Shown here: one piece after another, positions 1-11,100 of the stretch | Layout of the letters: the number at the start of each line of letters is the position of its first letter | Numbering within the stretch: position 1 is the stretch's first letter | From: Triatoma infestans | Taxonomy: Eukaryota > Arthropoda > Insecta > Hemiptera > Reduviidae | NCBI GenBank assembly: GCA_011037195.1 | Contig: JAAEAF010004340.1 | Span: 54,836-118,835 of the forward strand | Direction of reading: 5' to 3' | Length of the DNA: 64,000 nucleotides | Notes under the pieces: model-generated | What the model saw: the letters and a program-made list of their open reading frames with translations, nothing else | Database searches by the model: none | Told to the model about the DNA's origin: nothing | Translations under genes and position numbers: made by a program

Positions 1-1
1 C

Positions 2-3000
2 TCTATAGATGATTTGTATGGTAACATATGTTTACAATTGGATAACTTGATTGCCTCTTCTGAGCCCTTAGCCTCTTCCACCATAATAGGTTCGGCCTCT
101 GCTGGGCCGATATCAGCGTCTTCTTTAAGTGCCTCTACGGCTGGGTTTCCCACTCAGTCAGTTCCAAAATTTTCAGGCAACCAAGCTGACTGGTCCAACT
201 TCTTTTCGCGATTTTCCTCAATCGTAGATTCCAGTGAAGTCTTATCTGTATTACAAAAGTTTCAGTATCTTATAGATTCTCTAACCCCGGAAGCACAGCG
301 ACTTATTTCTCATCTTGAATTCAGAGCTGAGCAGTATCCTGTAGCGTTAACATTACTTAAGAATCGCTACGAAAATCCTAGGCGCATGGCTTACAATCAT
401 GCAACAGCCCTGCTTAAGCTTCCTCAGCTGAACTCTAAGTCAATAGACAGTTATCAAGATTTCTTAGATCATCTGTCATTACATTATCAGGCCTTAGTAG
501 CAATGCCAGAGGTGGATGAACATTCTGCTATAGTCATGACATTACTTACATCCAAGTTAGATTCAGCAACTGCTATGAAGTTTGAAGCCCACCATCGCGC
601 TTCTAATTCTGCTACTGCTCTTCCAAAGCCTACAGAGCTTCTTAAATTTTTGCATGATCAGCTACAGATCAAACAAGCTGTAGAGCCAGCTGTGCACACT
701 CCAGGTCCTTCGGTGGGACCCACTACTCGTGTTAAGAAGGTTGCCTATGCCACTACAACACGCACATCACAACAGAGTTGCCACCTTTGTCACTCTGCTG
801 AGCACAAACTGCAAGCTTGTCCCACTTTCACTCAAAACAGCCCTAAGCAGCGTTTCGAGTGGGTAAAATCCAACAAAGTATGCATCAATTGTTTAGGCAA
901 GCATAAAAATCGCTGCTCTTCTTCTTTTACATGTCGAGTCTGCCATAAACAACATCACACCTTGTTGCATTTTAGGCTACCTAATAATAATACTGCAGCC
1001 AAAACCAAGACTTCCGTGCCTACTTCTCCGGCTCCCCCCTTAGCAAACTCAGCAACAACAGCTCAGTCTGATCACAGGGCATCTCCGGTTTCAGTCCCAA
1101 TAGCGGCTGTTTCACCTGCTAACAATACTGTGTTGCTAGCAACTGCCTTGGTAACCTTAAGAACTCCAACTGGAGCCTATCGAGTAGTGAGGGCTTTGAT
1201 TGATACCGGTGCCGGAGGCTCATTTATTTCAGAACATTGTGCGCAATTATTGAATTGCAAACGTTCTAAGGCACAAGTAACTGTTCAAGGGGTAGGTCCT
1301 ACTTCGGCCAATGCAAAGGGAACATGTACCCTTTCAATTTCGAGTGTAAGTAACTATACAATTGCTGAGGCTCATCCGTTTATTATATTACCTAAACTTA
1401 CACAGCCTACTCCTCAAACCTACATTTCCCCTGAGTTGCGTCAACGCACCAGGAATCTAATTCTGGCCGATCCCACCTTCGATACTCCATCGAGGATTGA
1501 CTGTATACTGGGCGCCGAGTTATTTTCTCGGATTTTCACTTGTGAACCACCTGTTCCTACAGGTCCAAATTTGCCAGTAGCCATGCCATCAGTGTTTGGC
1601 TATATCATTATGGGCTCCGCCCCAACACTCCAATCCTGCTCCGAATCTAGTTCAACTTCATCTGTCGAATATGACAACAAGGTACCTGCCTTTCATGCAG
1701 TTCCATCTAATGAGCTCCATGCCTTGATGGAGCAATTCTGGGTTACCGAAGAGCCACCTGCTGCACCTTCTCGTGTACCCCCTGAAGCTGAACAGTGCGC
1801 ACAATATTTTCGCACATCTACTATAAGGCACCAATCGGGGCAATACCAAGTAAGACTGCCTTTCATTAAGGCAGATACTTCATCTCTACGGGGTTCTCAC
1901 GGCCAAGCCTATACTCGTTTTCTCGCTTTAGAGAGACGTTTTACTCGAGATCCCGAATTTAAACAACTTTACGTGGATTTTATGAGCGATTATCTTAAGC
2001 AGGGACACATGGTTGAGACTTCCTCAACTCCCACATACTACATTCCACATCATGGGATTTTTAAGAAGCGCGGAGACACCTCAAAAATTAGAGTGGTCTT
2101 TGATGCCAGCGCTAGACCAGCTGGGGGCACTTCACTCAATGAATTATTATATCCGGGCCCCAAACTGCAACCGCTACTATCAGATATCATCACGCTCTTT
2201 CGTAGATTTCCTTATGTGTTTTCATGTGACATTATGCAAATGTTTCGACAAATTAAGGTCCATCCAGATGACTGGTGCTATCAAGCCGTTTTATGGCGCG
2301 ATAATCCTGGTCAACCCTTGAAAACATATCTTCTTACTACAGTTACCTATGGAACCAGGTCGGCTCCGTATCTCGCGTTGAGAACTCTAGCCCAGTTGGC
2401 AGAGGATGAGTCTGCAGGGTTCCCTAAGGCATCTGAAGCTCTCACCACCAGCGTTTTTGTTGATGACATCTGCGTTGGCGCATATACTCTCTCAGAAGCC
2501 ATTGCCTTGCGTGATGAGGTTATTGCCTTGTTGGCCACTGGCGGATTTACACTCCGCAAGTGGGTATCCAACCACCCATCTATTTTAGATGGACTTCCAA
2601 CTGACCATTGCATAACCACTGTAGCGGAAGTATCATCTCCTATAGCTCTTCTTGGGACACCCTGGGATCCTAATCAAGATACATTGAGTATATCGGCGGA
2701 ATTTAAGTCTCGCCCTGCTTCGGTATTGACCAAACGTCGAATTTTATCTACTATTGCTCAAATCTTTGACCCATGTGGTTGGTTGTCTCCTTTTACGATG
2801 ACAGCGAAGTGCTTTATCCAGCGCCTTTGGGTTTTACCCTTGGATTGGGACACCCCTCTCGAGTCTGACCTTGTTGAGGAATGGTCTGTTATCTTTTCCT
2901 CTTTTAGCTTAGTTTCTAGCTGCTTCATAAATCGGCCTTTGCCACATACGTCTGCAAGGGACCCTGTAGCCCTTTATGGGTTTTGTGACGCATCCAAACG

Positions 3001-4978
3001 GGGCTACGCAGCCGTATTGTATCTGTGCGCATCTGCTTCTACTGGCCCGCCCGTTCTGCTGGTATCTAAAACTAGAGTAGCTCCGCTTAAAACCCAGTCC
3101 ATTCCGCGACTGGAGCTCTGCGGCGCTCATTTGTTGGCCTTACTGACCCCCCATTATTATACGTTATTGTCACGTTCGCTTCACATATGTGACCTACATC
3201 TGTGGACTGACTCTCAAATTGTCTTACGGTGGATATCCATCGAGCCGCACAAGTTAAAGACCTTTGCAGCCAATCGGGTCGCCCAAATTTCAGAATGGGT
3301 ACCCATGGCCACTTGGCATCACGTTACCTCAGGTCAGAATCCTGCCGACTTGGCCTCCAGAGGCACTACTATGTCTCTGTTATCCTCTAGTGCACTATGG
3401 TGGCACGGCCCTGAGTGGCTTCCTTTTCCTTCTAACTGGCCCTCTGATATCCCTAATCCTTCGTTTACTCCGGAAGAATTAGAAGTGTCTTTACCTGCTA
3501 AACCGTTGTGCACAGCTGTGCCGGCGCCTATTAATTTATTTGCCGCTATATCCTCTTGGCCTACACTTCTTAAGGTGGTTAAGATTATCTTAACCTGGCG
3601 TTACAAAACCAGTTCTACGTTTATTTCCTACCAGGTTGTGGTTGACCGTATCTGTCTATATATCCAACGCCAATCTTTTGGTCCCGAATTAAGGGCCTTA
3701 CAAAACGGAACTCAGGTGCCCGTCAGTCTTAGACGGTTGACACCCTTTTTAGACCCCAGTGGGCTAATTCGAGTTGGAGGCCGCTTGGCTCTTTCAACTG
3801 TAGTTCAGCAGCGGCATCCGATCCTGCTACCCAAAGCACATCCTTTGGTTGCTCTTCTTATCCGCTATTATCATATAGCACATCTTCATGCTGGACTCAA
3901 TCAGGTTCTGTTTCACTTGTCGCAGCGTTTTTGGATTATATCTGCAAGACAAGCCATTCGAACTTGTATCTTTAAATGCGTTACATGTTTCAGAAGTAGA
4001 CCTTCACACGTACCCCCCCTTATGGGGCAGTTACCAGCGGCTAGAGTCAACCCCGCGCCGCCTTTCTACCATACTGGTATGGATTTTGCAGGCCCATTTA
4101 CTGTTCGAAGTTCGCATTTACGAAAGGCTCCGCTACTTAAGGTTTATCTTTGTTTATTTGTGTGTTTTGCCTCCAAAGCAGTTCACCTAGAGCTCGCAAC
4201 GAGCTTAAGCACCCCAGAGTTTATCAATGTCCTTAACAAGTTAATAGCTAGACGAGGTTGCCCTGCCCAGTTGTATTCAGATTGTGGTACTAATTTTGTG
4301 GGCGCATCAGTTCTCTTGCGAAAGGCCTTACAAGCCTTCCTGCAACTGTTAAAAACCTCCCCACAGGTTGAGGAGTTCTGTAATCTACGAGGTATTACCT
4401 TCAATTTCAACCCTCCTGCAGCACCCCATCAGGGCGGATTGTGGGAACGGGTAGTTCGGTCCACGAAATTCCATCTGAATCGTGTTCTTAAACAACAAAT
4501 TCCCACCTTTGTCGCTCTTCAGACCTTGGTGATTCGTATTGAAGGAATCTTAAATTCTCGCCCGATTACTCCGATGTCTAGCGATCCTTCAGATTATAGT
4601 GCACTAACGCCTGGACATTTTTTAATAGGTCGGCCACTAATGGCTTCTCCTGAATCCGACCTAAGCTTACTACAATTCTCTCCACCTTCTTATCGGTTGC
4701 TTCAAGCTACCATTCAGTCATTCTGGAATCGTTGGAGACGTGATTATCTCCCATTGCTACAACCGAAACAAAAGTGGACTGTCAATCAGCCAAATTTGAA
4801 GGTTGGCGACTTGGTGCTTTTAGATGAACCTAACACTCCTATCTCAACATGGCCGCTTGCAAGGGTCCTAGAGGTGTATGAGGGCTCGGATGGGGTGGTC
4901 AGACAAGTTAAGCTTCGAACTTCACGTAGTAGTTTTGTTAGGCCAGTAACAAAACTGTACAAACTACCTATAGATTGA
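2..4978 (+). CDS. BEL/Pao Gag-Pol polyprotein, 5'-partial
   Basis: The frame is open from base 2, so the true start is off-window; residues are counted from the TTG at 14. In order: a Gag-like DUF1759 region (about residues 50-200), a CCHC knuckle (C-X2-C-X4-H-X4-C, about 256-269) with two more Cys/His clusters, a retropepsin-type aspartic protease (DTG, Asp397), reverse transcriptase with FVDD (Asp817-818), RNase H (CDAS, Asp992, and TDS further on), an HHCC integrase zinc-binding region (about 1285-1325), the DDE core (Asp1357, Asp1423, Glu1478 in GLWE) and a C-terminal DUF5641-like domain. This order, with integrase after RNase H, and the Pao-type Gag identify BEL/Pao. No stop or frameshift was found. 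No env-like frame follows. Confidence 0.95.
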   Translation, partial: SIDDLYGNICLQLDNLIASSEPLASSTIIGSASAGPISASSLSASTAGFPTQSVPKFSGNQADWSNFFSRFSSIVDSSEVLSVLQKFQYLIDSLTPEAQRLISHLEFRAEQYPVALTLLKNRYENPRRMAYNHATALLKLPQLNSKSIDSYQDFLDHLSLHYQALVAMPEVDEHSAIVMTLLTSKLDSATAMKFEAHHRASNSATALPKPTELLKFLHDQLQIKQAVEPAVHTPGPSVGPTTRVKKVAYATTTRTSQQSCHLCHSAEHKLQACPTFTQNSPKQRFEWVKSNKVCINCLGKHKNRCSSSFTCRVCHKQHHTLLHFRLPNNNTAAKTKTSVPTSPAPPLANSATTAQSDHRASPVSVPIAAVSPANNTVLLATALVTLRTPTGAYRVVRALIDTGAGGSFISEHCAQLLNCKRSKAQVTVQGVGPTSANAKGTCTLSISSVSNYTIAEAHPFIILPKLTQPTPQTYISPELRQRTRNLILADPTFDTPSRIDCILGAELFSRIFTCEPPVPTGPNLPVAMPSVFGYIIMGSAPTLQSCSESSSTSSVEYDNKVPAFHAVPSNELHALMEQFWVTEEPPAAPSRVPPEAEQCAQYFRTSTIRHQSGQYQVRLPFIKADTSSLRGSHGQAYTRFLALERRFTRDPEFKQLYVDFMSDYLKQGHMVETSSTPTYYIPHHGIFKKRGDTSKIRVVFDASARPAGGTSLNELLYPGPKLQPLLSDIITLFRRFPYVFSCDIMQMFRQIKVHPDDWCYQAVLWRDNPGQPLKTYLLTTVTYGTRSAPYLALRTLAQLAEDESAGFPKASEALTTSVFVDDICVGAYTLSEAIALRDEVIALLATGGFTLRKWVSNHPSILDGLPTDHCITTVAEVSSPIALLGTPWDPNQDTLSISAEFKSRPASVLTKRRILSTIAQIFDPCGWLSPFTMTAKCFIQRLWVLPLDWDTPLESDLVEEWSVIFSSFSLVSSCFINRPLPHTSARDPVALYGFCDASKRGYAAVLYLCASASTGPPVLLVSKTRVAPLKTQSIPRLELCGAHLLALLTPHYYTLLSRSLHICDLHLWTDSQIVLRWISIEPHKLKTFAANRVAQISEWVPMATWHHVTSGQNPADLASRGTTMSLLSSSALWWHGPEWLPFPSNWPSDIPNPSFTPEELEVSLPAKPLCTAVPAPINLFAAISSWPTLLKVVKIILTWRYKTSSTFISYQVVVDRICLYIQRQSFGPELRALQNGTQVPVSLRRLTPFLDPSGLIRVGGRLALSTVVQQRHPILLPKAHPLVALLIRYYHIAHLHAGLNQVLFHLSQRFWIISARQAIRTCIFKCVTCFRSRPSHVPPLMGQLPAARVNPAPPFYHTGMDFAGPFTVRSSHLRKAPLLKVYLCLFVCFASKAVHLELATSLSTPEFINVLNKLIARRGCPAQLYSDCGTNFVGASVLLRKALQAFLQLLKTSPQVEEFCNLRGITFNFNPPAAPHQGGLWERVVRSTKFHLNRVLKQQIPTFVALQTLVIRIEGILNSRPITPMSSDPSDYSALTPGHFLIGRPLMASPESDLSLLQFSPPSYRLLQATIQSFWNRWRRDYLPLLQPKQKWTVNQPNLKVGDLVLLDEPNTPISTWPLARVLEVYEGSDGVVRQVKLRTSRSSFVRPVTKLYKLPID

Positions 4979-5434
4979 GTGATTCAGCGGGCCTTTTTTC
5001 TCTTGGTGGTTTTGCTCCACCTCCCTTCCATTTATTATTATATATACTACCCTCTCAACGCCTCTCTGATGACGGAGACGTGCAGGGGAGCGTGTAATTC
5101 TCTTCTCTCCTTCGAATTTACTCTTTTTCTTCTCACCCTGCACTGAGTTTACGAGAGGCGGGGTCTGCATAAAAATATTCTCTCATTACTCTAGTTATTT
5201 ATTGATTATTATATCTCCCTTCCCTCTCCCTTGTTGTTTTTGTTTGGTGTTGGAGATTTACAATGTTTTTATGGAGCCTTGCTCGCTCCTTTGATTTTGC
5301 GCGTTTGCGCCCTTAGTTAAAGAGCGGTTGCTCTTATTGGTAAGGTGTTGCCGTGGCTTATATCCACGCTTCTTCGAGCCCAATGGCTCTGTCTGGGGCT
5401 TTATCTTCTGGGCATTTCCTGCCCCCCCCCCCAG
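4979..5434 (+). other. BEL/Pao 3' non-coding region
   Basis: Non-coding sequence between the polyprotein stop and the LTR. It ends in a run of 12 C (5421-5432) followed by AG. A purine-rich plus-strand priming tract would be expected just before the LTR and is not seen; the tract here is pyrimidine on the coding strand. Confidence 0.6.
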
Positions 5435-6863
5435 TGTTACGTATTTCTGGAGTTTAAGGGGAGTTTTAATGCAGCGAAATACGTAACTGTTTGAGTGACA
5501 GTCTTGAATTGATAGAGGCCCCTCCCATCAAAAAAGAGACAGGACGTTACTTACAATTTTGGTCACCTAGAGCACTGTTGTAACGTTCTAGCCTTAACAC
5601 AGGGTATCAGTTTCTCAATCTAATCACCTAGCTAAGTGGCAGGGCCCTAGTAGTTGTAACCTTATCACTACCTCAAGTTCCGTTCTATCTCGTGGAGCTG
5701 GTGTGACGCCCAACCAGACTGCATTTTTCGTTCTTAGTGAACATCTTACACAAATCCGTTTATATTGTGTGAATCATCTTGTGAGATTGCACAATTATCT
5801 TCGAATAACATTTTCTAGTGTATGTTAAGTTCGGTGGCGTATCATTAAATCGCTGGATCGCAGTTCTCTTTTTACGCCGTTCAGTTGCTGCCCCACGTGG
5901 GTACTCTTCTTAGCAGTCTGTTAAACCTCTAATTTACAGTCTCACACTCAGTAAGAGCTTATTCAGCAGTGATAATAGGAGTCACCACTCTAACTAGAGT
6001 CAAAATCTGGCGGATGCACGTGGCGTATATTAACATCATCTACATTCAGAGTAAGATAATTTTCCTATTCTTTCCTCTCCTTGATATCTCTACTCTGTTC
6101 ATTATTAAGTGTTAATATAAGTCGGCGGAAGCCGTTTAAGCGATTATTGCAATCGCCCTGAAGGTAATAGTTCATATTATTTTTTCTTGCCAATACCTTC
6201 AGTCTCAGCTCAACATTTATTTGATCACTAATCATTTATCTAATTCCAAGCTAAGTGACTATTCACTGCAACCCCCACTTGTACAGTCTGGAGAGACGGG
6301 GTCTCTACACTGGATAGAACGAGTTCTAATTAAAGGAGGTGTACGGAACTATAATAACTTCAAGGCAAGTATACGAACCTTAGCTTTTCTTATTAGCCCT
6401 CCTAGTGCTCTTATATTTTCTCTCAACCTAGGTTGAGACTATACAGCTCCGCCTGTCACCTGCACAGTTCCTACATAGTTATTCTTATGCCAACAGCTTT
6501 GCAGCTTCGCTGCTGGTCCTCCGTCGGAGGTGAGATCATCCTTCATCAGCAACCTGTGGACAGCCCTGGAAGGGATTGCCTGCCCTTCAGGCAGTCAGAG
6601 GAGTTCCCAGGGCATACCCACTCGTCAGTGTGCGTTTTCGGGCTCGGACGTGAGGCGGAAGAACTGGGGAGGTGCTGTGTTCAACAATAAACTTATTGTT
6701 ATTTTTGAATTGGTGCCTTTTCTGTCTTGTTGCCCCACCCTTCTATCCCTTACAGCAAGACCTGCCTATGGTCTCCGTACGGAGTTCCTGCAGTGGTCTA
6801 AACGTTCCCGGAAACCATCTAGTGGTGCCGGATGAGCTCTACCGAGCACGCAAATACGTAACA
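5435..6863 (+). repeat. 3' LTR of BEL/Pao element (1429 bp)
   Basis: Bounded by perfect inverted ends, TGTTACGTATTT at 5435 and AAATACGTAACA ending at 6863, with the TG...CA termini expected of an LTR. The 5' end also forms an internal hairpin, because the same 11 bases recur inverted at 5477-5487. An AATAAA polyadenylation signal lies at 6686-6691, which would place the R/U5 boundary shortly after. The length is large for an LTR but within what insect BEL elements show. The left partner is off-window, so direct LTR-LTR comparison is not possible. Confidence 0.8.
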
Positions 6864-7029
6864 CTTACATAAAATAATATGTACCTAGAATTGTTGAGAC
6901 TTCCATTCTTTTTCTAAGCCATATTTTTAATTATAATATATATATATAATTAAAAATATGGCATATCTTAGCTTAGAAAAAAGAATGTAAGTCTCAACAA
7001 ATTCTAGGTACATATTTATTTTATGTAAG
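6864..7029. repeat. Foldback (hairpin) MITE-like element
   Basis: A near-complete palindrome: the left arm starting cttacataaaat is mirrored by a right arm ending attttatgtaag, with an AT-rich centre near 6945. It could fold as one long hairpin. No coding capacity. It starts at the first base after the BEL LTR, so the retrotransposon landed at its edge. Confidence 0.75.
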
Positions 7030-7151
7030 ATTCGCTAATACTTCGAGTTGCAAAGTAATTTCAATATTTAAGGTAGATTAGAAGGCCATTAGAAAACGAC
7101 CATTCCAATAATATTCTTCAAGAATTTAGTACGACAGGAAAGCTAGGCACG

Positions 7152-7770
7152 TTGCATTCTAACTTCAGTACTTTTTGCATTGACAAGTCATATCTAAAGC
7201 AAAGAAGAATGAAGGAATTCTATTTTAGATACAGAAGTATCTTTAAATACATGGGAGCTCATCCTAATAAAAACAGATATATAGGCCAAGAAAGTAAAGA
7301 AAGAATAGGTGCGGCAGGCAGATTATTTAAACCCATTATAGTGATTTTTTTAAACAACGATGTAGAAGAAAAGTGTGCTCATGTTGTCATTTATCTCTAA
7401 CGCATACCTCGTGAGTTCTGGCCTCGAAGAATCCAAGCAGTGAATTCAGGAACTTGGGAAAGTGTAAGAATTAACGAAGAGAGGTCGGGTAGAAATATGA
7501 CCATTTTGTCCAAACTAGGTATGTCAAACTACTGTAAATCATTGAGGAGAATTGTATGGTTCTGGCATTTGCCAATATCTTCGATGCATGAAAGGAGCCT
7601 ATTTCCATCTGGTGGCTTGGTCGGTATTTTGGAAGTCGGAAGGACTAAAGGCAGACGAAAAATTACTTGGGAGCAAGGAATAGATTTCTAAGACGAGGAT
7701 TAGAGTGCACGAAAGAAAAGAGAGCTGACCAGCAGAAGGAAAGATGGAAAAAGCATATTAGACAACTACC
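7152..7770 (+). pseudogene. RTE-like LINE reverse-transcriptase tail, degenerate
   Basis: Plus-strand frames give pieces typical of the C-terminal third of RTE-type endonuclease-reverse transcriptases: a FKYMGA... segment with ERIGAAGRLF (about 7230-7330), RRIVWFWHL (about 7530-7570), then GRTKGRRKITWEQGI (about 7635-7680) and a final W-K-H-I-R-Q-L-P. Stops and frameshifts separate them. A short patch of smoothened coding sequence interrupts it at 7590-7622. Confidence 0.6.
7590..7622 (+). repeat. 33-bp exact copy of smoothened exon sequence
   Basis: Bases 7590-7622 are identical to 8437-8469 within the smoothened exon that encodes the start of TM4 ([11 protein letters not shown]), in the same orientation and 847 bp upstream. 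The flanks do not match. The patch lies inside the degenerate RTE-like frame. Confidence 0.9.
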
Positions 7771-7934
7771 ATATTCATAAAAAACTGTTGATAGGTTTTT
7801 GACTATGATAATTTGATTTTTCGTAATTAAGATTTATATTTCGATATTCCTTGTCTGTGTGATCTTTTAATTTGTGTTGAATACACTTTTTCTTCATTAA
7901 GAATTGCTAATAAATCGTCCAGTGTTCTTTGAAG

Positions 7935-8107
7935 GTAACATTCATGATTGATTGGAAGTTCTCGAGTAAATATCCAGCACTGGTGATATTCTATATAAAT
8001 TTCTGTTTCTTCATTGTGTGTATTGGCTGGCTGGCACAGTTTCTACCTGGTGGTAGGGAAGACATCGTTTGTAGAAAGGATGGAACACTAAGAACAGCCG
8101 AACCAAG
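7935..8107 (+). CDS. smo: smo exon (TM1 end, TM2, start of ECL1)
   Basis: Begins after a ttctttgaag acceptor with VTFMID and ends after GTLRTAEP plus two bases before gtcagt (phase 2). It contains hydrophobic TM2 and the GWLAQF and EDIVCRKDG motifs conserved from flies to mammals. Confidence 0.92.
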
Positions 8108-11100
8108 GTCAGTAATAGTGTTCATTTTAAGAAATAATTTCGATTATCAGATTTCTGGTTTTAAAGATTGAAAATTTTAAAAAAAGTATTTTTATTTCAT
8201 TACAGTGCTGGTGAAAATCTATCTTGTGTAGTAGTCTACGTTATGGTTTATTATTTTCTTATGGCTGGTATTGCTTGGTTTGTCATCTTGACATATGCCT
8301 GGCATATTAGTTTGCAGGCGTTAGGTGAGCTATATTTAAAATAAAATGTTCGCTACATAAGTTATTTTTGATAAATTGATTGCATTTGAGGACGTTCACT
8401 GTACTTTCAAGGTAAAATTCAAGAATGTATGGAAAAGAAAGGAGCCTATTTCCATCTGGTGGCTTGGTCATTGCCACTCGTACTTACCATTACTACTATG
8501 GCATTAGGAGAAATTGATGGCGATGCCGTAACTGGTATTTGTTTTGTTGGATCGGCGAATAAAGAGTATAGAGCTGGTTTCCTTCTGCTACCTGTAGCTG
8601 CTGCCCTTTTCGTAGGAACTTACTTTCTATCCAAAGGTAAGATTTGATGTATAATTTTTCAAAAATAAAACAGAAATGAAACTCATATTCTAACCCTTAA
8701 CTTCTGGTTTCATTCAGTACTATTCAAATCTAGGTTATATTAACGTTTCGTATCACTAGATTATGTCTTTGACTCTATTTCCATAAATTTTTGTTAATGC
8801 TGCCTTTTTATAAAAGGACAATACAAGGTATATATTTTATTTTGTGATTTTATCATTCACTTCATTTCAATATTTTCAACACATAAGAGAAATTGTTAAA
8901 AGATATTTTGTTTTTAAACCTCCGACTACTATAGTGCCACCTTGCTTACAAAACTACTATTCTGAGATTTATTCATCTTCAGTGATTTAATATTTATTTG
9001 TAGATTTCTTTTTCTGAAACTAGAATAATGTTTGCAGAAATTTCTAGATTATGAAAACGAATAAATAAATGAATAAATAAATATAATAGAAAATCTCTAT
9101 AGTATATACGAGGTGTGTAAATTAAGTAATGAGACTGATTTTTTATCTTTTTTTTTATTCAAATAAAATTACAATTCAACATTGTTCCCTTCAAAGTAAC
9201 TACATTGGGAAGTCACATAACGCTGAAGACGATTCTTCCATTCGTCATAGCAGTGCTGGAACTCGGATACTGGAATAGACTTCCGTTGATCGGTTACGGC
9301 TGTTTGAATATTCTCCAATGTTCCAAAATGACGTCCCTTGAGGTGATTTTTCAATTTGGGGAACAAAAAAAAGTCACATGGACTCAAGTCGGGTGAATAA
9401 GGAGGCTGAGGAGCCACAGGAATGTTATTACTGGCCAAATACTCATTAATAGAAATCGCGGTGTGAAAGATTTTTCGGAACCATTTTTGCACAAATTTTT
9501 CTCATCCCCAATTCATTAGTCAAAATTTGATGAACGGTTGTGTGAGTCAAATTCAACTCTTCGCCGATCATTCGGACTGTCAAACGACGATCTGAACGCA
9601 CGAGATCGCGGATTCTGCCAACATTTTCGTCGGTTCTTGAAGATGAAGGCCTTCCGCTGCGAGGCTCGTCTTCAATTGATTCCCTTCCTTCTGCAAACGA
9701 CTTAAACCACCTAAAAACCTGTGCTCTCGACAAAACATTGTCTCCATAGGCCTGGCACAGTTTTTCAAACGTTTCCGTTGCACTGTGCCCAAAGCAAAAC
9801 CTGATAGCACAACGTTGCTCGTAATTGATGTCACTCATTTTTGAAACGCACTGAAAAAACCTTGCTCACAAAAAAAGTCACTACGGACAGTGCAACAATT
9901 CCAGCATTTTCAAATTTGTACTGGACATGTATCAGATGTTTACTTGCCCTACCACGCATGCGCCGCGTCTCCAGTGTTGCCAGATCGAACACTAGAAAAT
10001 CAGACTCATTACTTAATTTACACACCTCGTATATAGGTATTTCGATAACTCTTATTGTGCTATAGAGTTACCAAAATATCTAAATCGTAATATATTCCAT
10101 TTAATTTTTTTTTCTGAACGATTGTTTTTGAGGCTTTCAATTTCAAACGTCGACATTTCCAATTTTCGTGATTTTTGAGAAAACGAAAAACTTCTGCTTT
10201 TTTTATCTGTTTGTCTTAGCCAAATTATATTTGTTAGGTGTTTTGAACTTACTAAACCATTACTATTTTAACCCTCATTTCAAAAAATTATCCTTCTGTT
10301 TCAGTTAACAACACTTTAAAAATTTGGAAATGTCGGCGGTTGCTTTGAATAGAATCAAATTTTTACAAAAATATGATCAATATAGTATGTGATTGATGGC
10401 AATCACATAAATTCAACTGTTTTGTTATTAGACGTTATTATTATATACTTTTAATGTAATGTCGCACTTTCTTATTTATTTCTGCTTCGAGCTATCATAA
10501 GAAGAGTTCACTCAAAATATGTTTAAATTAAACATAAGGGGATCACGTAACATATTCTTCATACACGATTGGCTACAAAGCGTTCAATTTCATGTCGGCG
10601 TTTGTATTTCACTGTAGAGAGGAAATGTTGGGATTTGAATTTTAACCTCATTTTGCTTAATGTAAAATGAGTATGAATTGTCACCATTTGCACCCTAAAC
10701 AATGTTTTAACATGTGCTATTTATTCAACACGCTCAGTGTCCTGATATTCCTAACACCATTTCCATCAAAAGTGGAAATGTCGGGGTTTGAATTTGAATG
10801 CCTTGTTTGTAAAACATTTTTACCCAGTAGATTTTTGTTTTATACCCTGCTTGGGATCAGAATCCATATAACTTCGATACCATTTAGTTGAAAAGCTTAT
10901 GAATATAATTAACTCGGTTGTCTAGAAGCTAGCACATAAGTTTATATAGTAAATCAGTGTTTCACATTTTTTCTGTAGCCAAAATTCACCTATTTTGAAT
11001 AGTTTTTTCTTATTTGTTTTATAGTCGTTAACTCATAATAAAAAGATTATGTTATGTTTAGTAATGTTAAGCCAAAAAGAAATTAAATCAAAAATTAGTT

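Larger units (their letters stand above)
1..6863 (+). mobile_element. BEL/Pao LTR retrotransposon, 5' end off window
   Basis: One element made of a long Gag-Pol reading frame, about 450 bp of non-coding sequence and a 3' LTR. The 5' LTR, primer-binding site and Gag start are left of the window. It sits upstream of the first smoothened exon seen here, so it probably lies inside a smoothened intron. The open frame and the intact 12-bp LTR end motifs suggest a fairly recent insertion. The five bases after the LTR (cttac) could be the target duplication, but the left copy is not visible. Confidence 0.9.

Noticed and set aside
7030..7934. A further upstream smo exon (TM1 or cysteine-rich domain)
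   Set aside because: The only smo-like sequence there is the 33-bp copy of a downstream exon; no hydrophobic TM1-like or Cys-rich frame is present.
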